From assembly GCF_030815855.1 (NCBI RefSeq), contig NZ_JAUSXG010000001.1, positions 5,704,001-5,768,000 of the forward strand: a stretch of 64,000 nucleotides of DNA. Direction: 5' to 3'. Below, piece after piece: positions 26,036 through 34,891 of this stretch (the stretch's first letter is position 1; each line of letters opens with the position of its first letter). The translations under genes and the position numbers were made by a program. This stretch comes from Variovorax paradoxus. Lineage in GTDB: Bacteria; Pseudomonadota; Gammaproteobacteria; Burkholderiales; Burkholderiaceae_C. The notes under the pieces are model-generated. The model ran no database searches, was not told the origin of the DNA, and worked only from the letters and a program-made list of their open reading frames with translations.

Positions 26036-27151
26036 TCAGCGACGTGCTGCCAGGCGGGAGAGCAGCGCGGTCCAGTGCTGCAGGCGCGCGACGGCGGCCT
26101 CGCGGCCTTCCATCGCATGCGTGCCGCCGTCGGCGAGGGCGAGCAACTCGCCCGCGGCGGTGGCTACTTCACGGGCGAAGTCTTCGGTGCGGCCGCGCCA
26201 CACCACGGTGCGGTGCTGCAGCCCCAGCTGTGCGGCGCGTTCCGCGTTGATGGCCTGCTCGGGCTGGTCGGTCAGCAGCAGCAGGATCGGCTTGCGGTAG
26301 ACCGCCGTGATCGACAGCGCCGCCATGCCCGGTGCCGAGACGATGAAGGCGCTGCGTGCGGCCATCTCGATCCAGTGCTCGTCCTGCGCATGCCAGCCCG
26401 TGCGGTGCGCGTAGCCTTCGCCGACGAGGTGCGCCGGCACGCCGGCATCGGCCAGTCCGCGCTCCAGGCCATCGGCCAGCGCAGTCTCCTCGAAGTGCGG
26501 ATTGAGATACACCGCGGCTTGCGGCGCAAGGTCGTCGTGCGGCTCCGTGTCGGCTCCCACCACAGCCACCGGCGTGGCGAGCCGATGTCCGCCGCGGCCG
26601 TCGTGCTCCGGCGCCCCGTAGGCAAAATCATGTGCGATGCGCGCGCGGCTGCGGTCGATCTGCCATGCCACGATGCGGCCGAACATCTTCGCCGTCCAGC
26701 CCGGCATCCGGCCGCTGAAATTGCTTTCGAGCGCATGTCGCAGGCTGTCGCCGTAGACGTGGACCACCTTGTTTCGCCAACCCGGCATCCAGCCCATGAA
26801 AAGCAGCGCGGGATGAAAAGAGTCGTTCACCACGAGGTCGGCCTCGCGGAACCATGCGCGCAAGCGGAAGATGTCGCGCAGCATGCGGCCGGGCCGGAAC
26901 ATGTAGTGCGCCACATTGCGGTCGGTCTCGCGGCGCAGCATGTTCTGCTCGCGGTCGAACTGCACCGCGTAGTGGCGCGAGAGCACGGGCGCCTCGATGC
27001 CGAAGCCGGCGAGGAAGCGCGCGCCTTCGTCGGAGGTGGTGAGCACCTGCACGCTGGCGCCCGCGGCACGCAGCGAATGCGCAAGCAGCTGCGCACGCAT
27101 CAGGTGGCCGCGCGCGTCCGCGGTCGCGAGATAGACGATGCGCGGCGGCAT
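26036..27151 (-). CDS. GT-B glycosyltransferase (MGT/MurG-like), last gene of four-gene operon
   Basis: The 371-residue protein opens with PRIVYLATADARGHLMRAQLLAHSL and has a C-terminal donor-binding block SAPGMAALSITAVYRKPILLL followed by QPEQAINAERAAQLG. This is the architecture of MurG and MGT-type glycosyltransferases. It is cytosolic or peripherally membrane bound and should use a nucleotide sugar. It lies eight bases after a ferritin-like gene, itself overlapping an exported-protein gene, in a four-gene transcript that begins with a GT2 glycosyltransferase and faces a UDP-glucose dehydrogenase gene. UDP-glucuronate is therefore a plausible donor. No known pathway matches. Confidence 0.82.
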   Translation of the reverse strand: MPPRIVYLATADARGHLMRAQLLAHSLRAAGASVQVLTTSDEGARFLAGFGIEAPVLSRHYAVQFDREQNMLRRETDRNVAHYMFRPGRMLRDIFRLRAWFREADLVVNDSFHPALLFMGWMPGWRNKVVHVYGDSLRHALESNFSGRMPGWTAKMFGRIVAWQIDRSRARIAHDFAYGAPEHDGRGGHRLATPVAVVGADTEPHDDLAPQAAVYLNPHFEETALADGLERGLADAGVPAHLVGEGYAHRTGWHAQDEHWIEMAARSAFIVSAPGMAALSITAVYRKPILLLLTDQPEQAINAERAAQLGLQHRTVVWRGRTEDFAREVATAAGELLALADGGTHAMEGREAAVARLQHWTALLSRLAARR

Positions 27152-27159
27152 CGGTCGGC

Positions 27160-27933
27160 TCAGGCAGCCAGCGGCCGTGCGCTGCCGGGGCGCAGGCGCA
27201 AGGCCAAGCCGGCGGCGTACATGCCCAGCGCCCCGGTGACGCCGAAGCCGCGCTCGGTGTCGCGCACCTCGTGCATCAGCTGCGCGAGCCGCGCCTCTTC
27301 GTGCGGCGCCACGCAGCGCTGCAGCGTGTGGCTGCACAGGCGGATGTGGCGGTCTTCGTCTGCGAGCACGCGCGTGAGCAGCGGGTGCAGCGCATGCCGC
27401 GGGCCGATCAGCGCGCAATGGCGCTGCAGGATGCGCGAGGCCATCTGTTCGGCCGAGAGGCCGATCGCATAGGCCGGTACGAGGCCACCGTGCGAAAAGT
27501 GCGGTGCATGGCGCTGGATGAGACGCTGCCAGCGCGCGAGCTTGCGCCGGCTCAGCCAGTCGGGCCGTGGTGCTTCCTCGGAGGCTTCGTCGAGGGGCGT
27601 GGCCGCTTGTGCGGCGCCGCCGCGTTCGACGATGGCTTCCGCGAAGAGCCGCGCGTGCAGCTGCTCGTCGGCCAAGTGCTGGTCGAGCTGGCGCGCGAGC
27701 CAGTCGGGCGCGCAGGTGCGCAGCTCGCGCTGCAAGGCCTGCTCGGACGATTCCTCGCCGACGAGGTACAGGCGCAGCAACAGCATTTCGCCGGCGCGGC
27801 TCGCATGCATTTGCCGCAATGCGGCGCGCTTGATGTGGTGCACCAGCCATGCCTGCAGCGCCGGCCAGCCCCGCCACCGTGGCGGCGCGAGGCAATCGAA
27901 CCCCGCGCCCGGCGGGGAAACGTCAGCGTCCAT
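27160..27933 (-). CDS. Ferritin-like diiron protein of unknown function
   Basis: This 257-residue helical protein carries ligands for a ferritin-type carboxylate-bridged diiron site: E49, E90-x-x-H93, E162 and E193-x-x-H196, spaced as in a four-helix bundle. Proteins of this class include oxygenases, hydroxylases (such as COQ7 and MiaE) and N-oxygenases. Nothing in the sequence fixes the substrate. It overlaps the exported-protein gene upstream by 11 bp and precedes a glycosyltransferase by eight bases, so it is a core member of the operon and may oxidise the compound the glycosyltransferases modify. Confidence 0.75.
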   Translation of the reverse strand: MDADVSPPGAGFDCLAPPRWRGWPALQAWLVHHIKRAALRQMHASRAGEMLLLRLYLVGEESSEQALQRELRTCAPDWLARQLDQHLADEQLHARLFAEAIVERGGAAQAATPLDEASEEAPRPDWLSRRKLARWQRLIQRHAPHFSHGGLVPAYAIGLSAEQMASRILQRHCALIGPRHALHPLLTRVLADEDRHIRLCSHTLQRCVAPHEEARLAQLMHEVRDTERGFGVTGALGMYAAGLALRLRPGSARPLAA

Positions 27934-28945
27934 CGGCCTTGGCCACCGAGGGCTGCGGCTGCTGGTGCTGCCAACCCAGCACGAGGCCGATGAAGCTGTC
28001 CTGCAGGAACGCGCGTGCCGACGCATCGGCGCCGGCAAACTCGCGCTGCTGGCCGTCATAGCGCACATAGCCCTTGCCGCCCGTGGCGCCGAGCACGAGC
28101 TTCTCGTTCTTCTGGAAGCCGCGCCGCATGAGCGGCTGCAGCAGTGGCTGCGATCCGAGGCCGTAGAGGAACAGATCGCGCTGCACCACCTGGCGCGGAA
28201 TCTGACCGCTCAGGGCCTGGAGCTCGAGCGACCAGTTGCCTTGCCGCATGGCCTCGGAGAGTTCGCTGCCCTTGGCCGACGGCGCGCGGAAGTGTGCGCG
28301 CGCCACCGATTTCGAGGCCTTGCGGAGGCCGAGCCCGATGGTGATGTCGGCATCCTTCGCGCCGCCCGCGCGGTTGTCCTGCACCTGCACGAATTCGTTG
28401 GCAAGCCGCGCGGCGATCGAAGGCTTGGAGAGCGTCTCGCTGATCTGCACCGGCGTGAGCACCACGCGCTCGGTGCTTCCCTCGATCACCACGACCTGGT
28501 ACGGGTCGATGCGGGTGTCGCCGAACTCGCCGCCGATCGGCGAATGCGCGTGGCTGCTCACCGACCATTCGTTGCCCGAGCGGCTCACCAGCGCATGAAA
28601 GGTCAGCGGCACGCGCGGGCCATTGCCTTGCGAATTGCGCGGCTGGCCCGAGCCCTGCAGCAGCACGTCGCCCACGATGGTCTTCTCGCCGTAGGTTCGC
28701 GGGTTCGCAAAGCGGATCGTGTGCGTGGTGCTGTCGAGCGCGGCACGCGTGTCGGCATCGTCCAGGGCCAGGCGGTTGCATTCGTTCGCGGGGCCTGCCA
28801 GCGCGGTGAACGGGCAACCGCTGTCGGACTTGAAGTTGAAGACGCCGCGGCCGGTGAAATCGGTGGCGTGGGCCGCGGCGCAGAGGCCGGCGAGCACAAG
28901 GCCCGAGACCATGCTGCGAAGGGAGAACGGTGAATGGGTGCGCAT
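27923..28945 (-). CDS. Exported protein of unknown function in the glycosyltransferase operon
   Basis: The 340-residue protein has a signal peptide (core MVSGLVLAGLCAAAHA, cut near residue 28) and a mature part with two cysteines close to the N-terminus (SGCPF and NEC), which could form a disulfide. No membrane segment follows, so it is periplasmic or secreted. I recognise no domain. It lies 35 bp after the GT2 gene and overlaps the ferritin-like gene, so its product probably handles or binds what the operon makes outside the cytoplasm. Confidence 0.78.
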   Translation of the reverse strand: MRTHSPFSLRSMVSGLVLAGLCAAAHATDFTGRGVFNFKSDSGCPFTALAGPANECNRLALDDADTRAALDSTTHTIRFANPRTYGEKTIVGDVLLQGSGQPRNSQGNGPRVPLTFHALVSRSGNEWSVSSHAHSPIGGEFGDTRIDPYQVVVIEGSTERVVLTPVQISETLSKPSIAARLANEFVQVQDNRAGGAKDADITIGLGLRKASKSVARAHFRAPSAKGSELSEAMRQGNWSLELQALSGQIPRQVVQRDLFLYGLGSQPLLQPLMRRGFQKNEKLVLGATGGKGYVRYDGQQREFAGADASARAFLQDSFIGLVLGWQHQQPQPSVAKADGR

Positions 28946-28980
28946 GGTGTAGTTGTAGTTGTAGTTCTTGTCGATGGTTG

Positions 28981-30006
28981 TCAGGGCCGATGATACGAAA
29001 GCGCCTGCGCGTCGGCGTTCTCACGGCCGGTCGTGTGCAGGCCGATGCCGCGTGCGAACGCGCCCAGCATGTCGATGGCCGAGAAGCCCACGATCAGCGC
29101 CACGCCCGCCACCCAGCGCATGCCGGAGAGCGGTGGAAGATCCTGATGATTGAGCGCGCGCACGCTGAAGCCCAGCCGCGTGAACAGCACGCACAGCGGC
29201 CCGATCGGCCCGCTCTTCGCCAGCCATTGCCAGCGCGCCGAAACGTAGCTGCGCAGTAAATGCGGCGTGAGCGAATACGTGTCCTGCCCGCGCATCCACC
29301 GGAGCTTCAGCGCCTCGGCGCGCGTGTCGGGCAGGCGATGCTCGGTGTGCGCACCGGCCGCGTAGTGAACGGGAATGCCCGCCGCCTTGAGCCGCATGCC
29401 CAGCACCTGGCAGTGCGCGCGGTACACGCCGTCGAGTGCCTGGTAGCTGTGCTGCTCGAACACATCGCGACGGAATGCCACGTTGTTCGCGTAGAAGTTG
29501 CTCGTGGCGCCTGCGTGGTCCGCGTTGGGGAAGTACATGAAATCGATGGTTGTCAGCGCGGTGCCGACGACGTTGGCCGCGTAGCTCGTGCGGCCGGCCA
29601 CCGCGGCGGGCGCATCGGCGCGCGTGAACGGCGCGAGCATCTGCAGCAGCCAGTCGTCGGCGGGCAGGCAGTCGGCATCGGCGAACACCACGTGGTCGCA
29701 GCGCTCGGGATCGGTGGCCGCGAAGCCGACGTTCTTGGCGTCGTAGTAGCCGGTGGCGGCGTCGATGCGCACGAAGTCGACCGGGCGGCCGGCCAGCGCC
29801 GTGACGGCCTCGCACGATGCGGCGCTCAGGCCGTCGTGCGTGATGACCACTTGCGCCAGCGCTGCGAGCGGCAGCTGCTGCTTCGCCAGCAGGGCGACCA
29901 GGCGCTGCAGGCTGCTGCTGGCGGCGGCCTCGGCACCCGCACCGCCGCGCAGATTGTTGGTCTCCAGGACCAGCGCGGTGCGCGCGGCCACTTGATCGTG
30001 CATCAT
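28981..30006 (-). CDS. GT2-family glycosyltransferase with C-terminal membrane segment
   Basis: This 341-residue GT-A protein has the metal-binding DAD motif in HVVFADADCLPADDW, a later FYANNVAFRR acceptor-region block and a C-terminal hydrophobic segment (MRWVAGVALIVGFSAIDMLG) that anchors it to the inner membrane. The sugar and acceptor are unknown. Start 30006 (or 30003) is favoured because homology begins at ALVLETNNL; an in-frame ATG at 30045 is possible. It is the first gene of the four-gene operon and diverges from ugd over about 100 bp. Confidence 0.82.
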   Translation of the reverse strand: MMHDQVAARTALVLETNNLRGGAGAEAAASSSLQRLVALLAKQQLPLAALAQVVITHDGLSAASCEAVTALAGRPVDFVRIDAATGYYDAKNVGFAATDPERCDHVVFADADCLPADDWLLQMLAPFTRADAPAAVAGRTSYAANVVGTALTTIDFMYFPNADHAGATSNFYANNVAFRRDVFEQHSYQALDGVYRAHCQVLGMRLKAAGIPVHYAAGAHTEHRLPDTRAEALKLRWMRGQDTYSLTPHLLRSYVSARWQWLAKSGPIGPLCVLFTRLGFSVRALNHQDLPPLSGMRWVAGVALIVGFSAIDMLGAFARGIGLHTTGRENADAQALSYHRP

Positions 30007-30102
30007 CGAATTTTCCCGTCCGGACATTGTTTTGAAGACTTGCATCCTGCTTTTATCTCACAACCGCCGCGGGGGCCAGTGCCGTGGGGCCGGCGCGCGC
30101 GC

Positions 30103-31440
30103 ATGAGGCTGAGCATCTTCGGCGCCGGCTATGTGGGCCTTGCCTTCGCCGCGTGCCTGGCCGAAGCCGGGCACGACGTGCTGTGCGCGGACGCGGATAC
30201 CACTCGCGTCGAAGGGCTGCAGCAGGGCCGGATGCCGCTGCACGAGCCGGGGCTCGAGGCGCTGGTGGCTGCCGGCACCCGCGCCGGGAGGTTGCAGTTC
30301 ACGGCCGACGCGCGCGTCGCGAGCCTGCATGGAGACGTTCTCTTCATCGTGGTCAACACGCCGGCCGATGCCGAAGGCAATGTCGATCTGCAGCACGTGA
30401 TGGCCGTGGCGCGCAGCATCGGACAGCACCGCGACCGCGACGCCGTCGTCGTCTGCAAGTCCACCGCGCCGGTCGGCACCGCGGAGCAGGTCGAAGCCGT
30501 GCTGCACGCGGAGCTTTCGCAGCGGGGTGCGCCGCATCGCATCGCCGTGGCCGTGAACCCCGAGTTCCTGCGCGAAGGCTCGGCCGTGCGCGATTGCCGG
30601 CAACCGGACCGCGTCGTGATCGGTGCGGCCGACGCCGCGGCCATCGACCTGCTGACCCGGATCTACCAGCCCTTCGTACGCGACCTGAGGCAATTGCTGG
30701 TGATGGACCGCCGCTCCGCCGAGCTCACCAAGTACGCGGCCAACGCCATGCTCGCGACCCGCATCAGCTTCATGAACGAGATGGCGCGCGTGGCCGAGCA
30801 TGCGGGCGCCGACATCGAGATGGTGCGCCGCGGCATCGGCTCGGACCGGCGCATCGGCCCCGATTTTCTGCAGGCGGGTGCGGGCTATGGCGGGTCGTGC
30901 CTCGCGAAGGACGTGCGGGCGCTGCGGCACGCGGCCGATCGCGATGGGCACGTGCTGCGCATCCTCTCGGCCGTGGAGGCTGCGAACCACGATCAGAAGA
31001 GCCGGCTGTTCGACCTGATGACGCACCACTTCGAGGGCCGCATCGCGCACAAGACGATCGCGCTCTGGGGCCTGGCCTTCAAGCCCGACACCGACGACAT
31101 GCGAGAAGCGCCCAGCCTGGTGTTGCTGGAGCGCCTGCGTGCGGCCGGCGCGCGTGTGCGGGTGCACGATCCGGCGGCGATGCCGAACGCGCGCGCGATC
31201 ATGGGCGAACGCCCTGGCGTGCAATGGTGCGATACGGCCGAAGAGGCGCTGCAGGGCGCCGACGTGCTGGCCCTCGTGACCGAATGGCCCGCGTTTCGCA
31301 GCCCCGATTTCGTGCGCATCGCGAGCGTGCTTCGGACGCCCGCGATCTTCGACGGCCGCAACCTCTACGAGGCCGCCGAGGTCGAAGCCGCCGGCATTGC
31401 CTACTATGGCATCGGCCGCGGCCGTTCGGTGCTGCGCTGA
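30103..31440 (+). CDS. ugd: UDP-glucose 6-dehydrogenase
   Basis: This enzyme oxidises UDP-glucose to UDP-glucuronate with two NAD+. The 445-residue protein has the N-terminal nucleotide-binding motif GAGYVGLAFAACLAEAGH, the catalytic cysteine C266 in GGSCLAKD and the NPEFLREGSAVRDC and FKPDTDDMREAPS segments. It is divergent from the GT2/exported/ferritin-like/GT-B operon and could provide UDP-glucuronate for it, or for capsule or lipid A sugars. It converges on the SrkA-like gene with a 46-bp gap. Confidence 0.96.
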   Translation: MRLSIFGAGYVGLAFAACLAEAGHDVLCADADTTRVEGLQQGRMPLHEPGLEALVAAGTRAGRLQFTADARVASLHGDVLFIVVNTPADAEGNVDLQHVMAVARSIGQHRDRDAVVVCKSTAPVGTAEQVEAVLHAELSQRGAPHRIAVAVNPEFLREGSAVRDCRQPDRVVIGAADAAAIDLLTRIYQPFVRDLRQLLVMDRRSAELTKYAANAMLATRISFMNEMARVAEHAGADIEMVRRGIGSDRRIGPDFLQAGAGYGGSCLAKDVRALRHAADRDGHVLRILSAVEAANHDQKSRLFDLMTHHFEGRIAHKTIALWGLAFKPDTDDMREAPSLVLLERLRAAGARVRVHDPAAMPNARAIMGERPGVQWCDTAEEALQGADVLALVTEWPAFRSPDFVRIASVLRTPAIFDGRNLYEAAEVEAAGIAYYGIGRGRSVLR

Positions 31441-31486
31441 ATCGCCGGCCCGGCGTGCGGGTCGCGCGATGGCTGCAGCGCGTGGC

Positions 31487-32521
31487 TCAGGCGTAGAGCG
31501 GTTCTTCCGCCATCTGCTCGCACTGGTCCTGCAGCACGAGGATCTGGCCCTTCCAGTAGTCGCTCGAGCCGAACCACGGAAAGTTGATCGGGAAGATCGG
31601 GTCCTCCCAGCGGCGGGCGAGCCAGGCGCTGTAGTGGATGAGCCGCAGCGTGCGCAGCGGCTCGATCAACGCGAGTTCGCGCCGGTCGAACTCGCGGAAC
31701 TGCTCGTAGCCGTCGAGCAGGCCCGACAGCTGCGAGGTGCGCTGTGCACGGTCGCCCGACAGCAGCATCCACAGGTCTTGCACCGCGAAGCCGGTGCGCG
31801 CGTCGTCCAGGTCGACGAAATGCGGGCCGCCGCCAGGCCGGTCGGTCGGCGTCCAGAGGATGTTGCCGGGATGCACGTCGCCGTGCAGCCGCAGCTTGCG
31901 CGGCTGAAAGCCGGAGGCGGGGGCATTCACCGCCAGCGGCGTGGCTGCAATCATGTCCAGCGCCTGGGTGCAGGCCGCCTCCCATTCGCGCTGCACGTCG
32001 AGCGGCACCTTGTTGTTGGCCAGCAGCCAATCGCGCGAGGCGACGCCGAAAGTCTGCAGGTCGAGCGCCGGCCGCGCTTCGAAAGGCTTGGCGCTGCCCA
32101 CCGTGTGGATGCGCGCGAGAAACCGGCCGACCCATTCGAGCACCTCGAAGTCGTCGAGCTCGGGCGCGCGGCCGCCGCGGTAGGGGCTCACGCTGAAGGC
32201 GAAGCCGGCGTGGTGGTGCAGCGTGGCGCCATCGAAAGCCAGCGGCGGCACGGCGGGCACTTCGCCTGCGGCCAGTTCGAGCGAGAAGCCGTGCTCTTCG
32301 AGGATCTCGGCCTCGGTCCAGCGTTCGGGGCGGTAGAACTTGACGACGACCGCACTGCGGTCTTCCAGGTACACCTGGTAGACCCGGTTTTCATAGGAGT
32401 TCAGGCCGGTGAGCCGGCCGTCGCCGTGCAGGCCGAGCGTTGCGAGCGCGTCGAGCACCACGTCGGGCGTGAGGCTCTCGTAGGGATGTGTGTTGGCGGG
32501 CGCTGCGGGGGAAGGGGTCAT
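31487..32521 (-). CDS. srkA: Stress-response serine/threonine kinase, SrkA/YihE-like
   Basis: The 344-residue protein is an aminoglycoside-phosphotransferase-fold kinase: SYENRVYQVYLEDRSAVVVKFYRP with the ATP-binding lysine, LHGDVHPGNILW as catalytic loop and FVDLDDARTGFAVQDLW as metal-binding loop. This pattern and length match SrkA (YihE), a Ser/Thr kinase that protects against stress-induced death, known to counter MazEF in Escherichia coli. No dsbA gene is next to it here. It lies between ugd and a DUF2855 gene. Confidence 0.88.
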   Translation of the reverse strand: MTPSPAAPANTHPYESLTPDVVLDALATLGLHGDGRLTGLNSYENRVYQVYLEDRSAVVVKFYRPERWTEAEILEEHGFSLELAAGEVPAVPPLAFDGATLHHHAGFAFSVSPYRGGRAPELDDFEVLEWVGRFLARIHTVGSAKPFEARPALDLQTFGVASRDWLLANNKVPLDVQREWEAACTQALDMIAATPLAVNAPASGFQPRKLRLHGDVHPGNILWTPTDRPGGGPHFVDLDDARTGFAVQDLWMLLSGDRAQRTSQLSGLLDGYEQFREFDRRELALIEPLRTLRLIHYSAWLARRWEDPIFPINFPWFGSSDYWKGQILVLQDQCEQMAEEPLYA

Positions 32522-32555
32522 GCAGCGATTGTCGCTACCCCCGCCCTGTTCGCCG

Positions 32556-33671
32556 TCACAGGCCGCCCGGTTGTTTGTAAAGCGAAAGGATATGGCCGAT
32601 GCGCGGGTCGCCCTTGCCGGCCAGCACCTGCGCGTAGGCGGCCTGCACCGCCTCGCCGCCGTGGTGGTGTTCGGCATGCAGCCAGGGGTTGCTCCGGTCG
32701 GTCACGGTCGCCAGGAAGTGGTGCCACGCGGCCACCATTCGGCGGCCGAATTCGTCGGCGCCCCATTCGCTGGTGCGCTTCTTGATCTGCGCGGGCGCGA
32801 AGAACAGCGTGGCGCGCGGGCCGGGCAGGTCCTTGCCCGCGCCCTTGGACGCGAGCTGCTCGACGTGCGTACCGCCGATCGAACTGCTGTACTTGAGGTT
32901 CGCGAAGCGCGTGTGGATGGCGTTGCGCAGCCCGCCGTTGCCGGCGAAGTCGATGTACACGCAGGGTGTATCGGCCGCGATGCCGTCGAGCGCGTCGTAG
33001 CTCACCACGCGGTCGTAGCAGCCCAGGCTCTGGCAGAAGGCCACGTTGGCGGGAGAGGTCAGGCCGATCACCTCGATGCCTTTGCGCTGGTGCAGCTGGA
33101 AGGCCGTGCCGTAGGCCGTCTTGCTCGATGCGCTCGACAGCAGCATGGTGTTGGCGCCGAAGAAATCGTTGTCGGCCATGAAGTCGTCGATCAGCCACGA
33201 GGTGATGAACAGCGGCCGCAGCAGCGCCTGCAGGTCTTCGGTGTCGGTGGTGTAGAGCGGGTCGGCGTTGCAGCGGAAGTACTGGTTGTAGACGGCGGGC
33301 AGGTCGGCGCGGTGCGGGGCCGCGTCGGTAAGGCGCCCGGCCGAGAGCCGGTCGGGGCGGAGCACCGCGCTCGACGACATCGGCCAGTAGCCATACAGCC
33401 GCTCGCCCACCGCCACGCCCGGGTGCAGCGACTGCACGACGCTCGCGAAGCCCCACACCGGAATGCTGCCCCAGCCTTCTTCCTCGGAGGGAAAGAACTG
33501 CCAGTAGCTCATCGCGTCGCCGAAGGCGGCGTAGGTGATGTTGTTGGAGGTGAGCGCAAAGGAATCGATGCGCACGCGCACCTGGCCGTCGGCCAGCGGC
33601 TGGTCGGTGGCCGTGTGCAGGCGCGTGGTGGGGAGCTGGTCCTTGCGGACCAGGAGGCTGGTGGTGCTCAT
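32556..33671 (-). CDS. DUF2855 family protein
   Basis: The 371-residue protein matches the DUF2855 family, which has a fold related to medium-chain dehydrogenases (SFALTSNNITYAAFGDAMSYWQFFP near the N-terminus, MLLSSASSKTAYGTAFQL and DFAGNGGLRNAI in the nucleotide-binding half). No function has been shown for the family that I know of. It lies 34 bp upstream of the SrkA-like gene on the same strand, so the two may be co-transcribed. The ATG at 33671 starts the conserved part directly. Confidence 0.85.
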   Translation of the reverse strand: MSTTSLLVRKDQLPTTRLHTATDQPLADGQVRVRIDSFALTSNNITYAAFGDAMSYWQFFPSEEEGWGSIPVWGFASVVQSLHPGVAVGERLYGYWPMSSSAVLRPDRLSAGRLTDAAPHRADLPAVYNQYFRCNADPLYTTDTEDLQALLRPLFITSWLIDDFMADNDFFGANTMLLSSASSKTAYGTAFQLHQRKGIEVIGLTSPANVAFCQSLGCYDRVVSYDALDGIAADTPCVYIDFAGNGGLRNAIHTRFANLKYSSSIGGTHVEQLASKGAGKDLPGPRATLFFAPAQIKKRTSEWGADEFGRRMVAAWHHFLATVTDRSNPWLHAEHHHGGEAVQAAYAQVLAGKGDPRIGHILSLYKQPGGL

Positions 33672-33788
33672 GGGGCGGTCTCCACGGTGGTGTGAGTTGC
33701 AGGGCGTGCGGCCACGTTAGCGAAGCTTGATGAAAGGCGCTATCGCGTTTCCCTTTGCAGCGTCGCCCGTGAGACAACCGCGGCCATG

Positions 33789-33828
33789 AAAAAAGCGCCC
33801 CGGCTTGTGGCCGGAGCGCTCCTTTTTT
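33789..33828 (-). terminator. Rho-independent terminator after ohr
   Basis: A6, a stem AGCGCCCCGGC/GCCGGAGCGCT with one mismatch, and T6 make a symmetrical terminator. It ends ohr on the minus strand and could also stop read-through on the other strand. Confidence 0.85.
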
Positions 33829-33844
33829 GTCACTCAGCGCGGAA

Positions 33845-34270
33845 TCAGGCGATCGTCAGTTCGACGTCGATGTTGCCGCGGGTGGCGTTCGAGTACGGGC
33901 ACACCTGGTGGGCGGTGTCCACCAGCTTCTGCTTCTGTTCCGCGTCGAGGCCGGGCAGCGTGATGGCGAGTTGTACCGAGATGCCGTAGGCCGCGCCGCC
34001 GTTCGTCGGGCCGAGGGAAACCTTCGAGTCGATGGCCACGTCTTCAGGCACCTTCACGCCGATCTTCGGGCCGACCGCCTTCATTGCGCCGATGAAGCAA
34101 GCGGCGTAACCGACCGCGAACAGCTGCTCGGGGTTGGTGCCGGGCTTGCCCGAACCGGGCGAGCTCAACTTGACATCGATGGCGCCGTCGCTGGACTTGC
34201 CTGCGCCGTCGCGGCCGCCGACGGTGTGGGCTTCAGCGGTGTAGAGAACCTTGTCGAGCTTGGTGGTCAT
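33845..34270 (-). CDS. ohr: Organic hydroperoxide resistance protein Ohr
   Basis: Ohr is a thiol peroxidase that reduces organic hydroperoxides with lipoylated proteins as electron donor. The 141-residue protein has both active-site cysteines, C58 in GYAACF and C124 in HQVCPYSNA, and the N-terminal KVLYTAEAHTVGGRDG motif. The gene is 85 bp downstream of ohrR on the same strand and followed by a strong terminator, the classical ohr-ohrR arrangement. The spacing leaves room for its own OhrR-controlled promoter. Confidence 0.97.
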   Translation of the reverse strand: MTTKLDKVLYTAEAHTVGGRDGAGKSSDGAIDVKLSSPGSGKPGTNPEQLFAVGYAACFIGAMKAVGPKIGVKVPEDVAIDSKVSLGPTNGGAAYGISVQLAITLPGLDAEQKQKLVDTAHQVCPYSNATRGNIDVELTIA

Positions 34271-34300
34271 GGTGATTCCTTTGATGATGGAGGGAGGGTG

Positions 34301-34334
34301 AAAAAAGCTTCGCTCTCTCTTTTTGGATCGAAGC
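34301..34334 (-). terminator. Possible terminator between ohrR and ohr
   Basis: Read on the minus strand, GCTTCG and CGAAGC flank a 16-base loop and are followed by six T. It may end most ohrR transcripts, letting ohr use its own promoter. The long loop lowers confidence. Confidence 0.4.
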
Positions 34335-34355
34335 GGGAGAAAACCGGGATGTCCG

Positions 34356-34811
34356 TCAGGCTGCCTTCTTGATGCGGTCGCGCAGCGATTGGATCTGCTG
34401 GGTGAGCGAAATCAGCTCGGGCACCGAGCACTGGGCGGCCGCCATCAGGCATTCGGGGACGTTGGCGGCGCGGGACTTGAGCTTGCGGCCGGTGGCAGTG
34501 AGTGTGATGTGCACGCGGCGCTCGTCGGCCGTGTCGCGCACCCTGGCCACGTAGCCGTTGGCTTCGAGCCGCTTGAGCAGCGGCGTGAGCGTGCCGGAGT
34601 CGAGCGAGAGGCGTTCGCCGAGCTCGGAGACGGTGGGGCCGTCTTGCTCCCAGAGGGCGAGCATGACCAGGTATTGGGGATAGGTGAGCTGCAGCTTTTC
34701 CAGGACCGGCTTGTAGAGGCGGGTCATGGCCAACGAGGCGGAATAGACGGCGAAGCAGAGCTGGTTGTCCAGCTTGAGCATTTCGTCGGCGGGGGCGGTG
34801 TTGGAGCGCAT
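34356..34811 (-). CDS. ohrR: MarR-family organic-peroxide sensor OhrR
   Basis: OhrR represses ohr and is released when its reactive cysteine is oxidised by an organic hydroperoxide. The 151-residue winged-helix protein has that cysteine at C19 in DNQLCFAVY, plus YPQYLVMLALWEQDGPTVSELGERLSLDSGTLTPLLKRLE as recognition region. Its promoter contains CAATTGAATTG just upstream of the start, a likely autoregulatory operator. Confidence 0.95.
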   Translation of the reverse strand: MRSNTAPADEMLKLDNQLCFAVYSASLAMTRLYKPVLEKLQLTYPQYLVMLALWEQDGPTVSELGERLSLDSGTLTPLLKRLEANGYVARVRDTADERRVHITLTATGRKLKSRAANVPECLMAAAQCSVPELISLTQQIQSLRDRIKKAA

Positions 34812-34829
34812 GGGGTGAATTGTAGCGAG

Positions 34830-34840
34830 CAATTGAATTG
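34830..34840. promoter_or_regulatory. OhrR operator candidate
   Basis: CAATT-G-AATTG, 18 bases upstream of the ohrR ATG, is an 11-bp AT-rich dyad in a very GC-rich genome. TACAATT lies nearby on the minus strand. AATT-containing dyads of this type are known OhrR sites in other proteobacteria. Confidence 0.55.
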
Positions 34841-34891
34841 TGTGCAATATAAGTATTTTTGTTTGTTTTTTGCGGAGGGTTCTTTTGCGTT

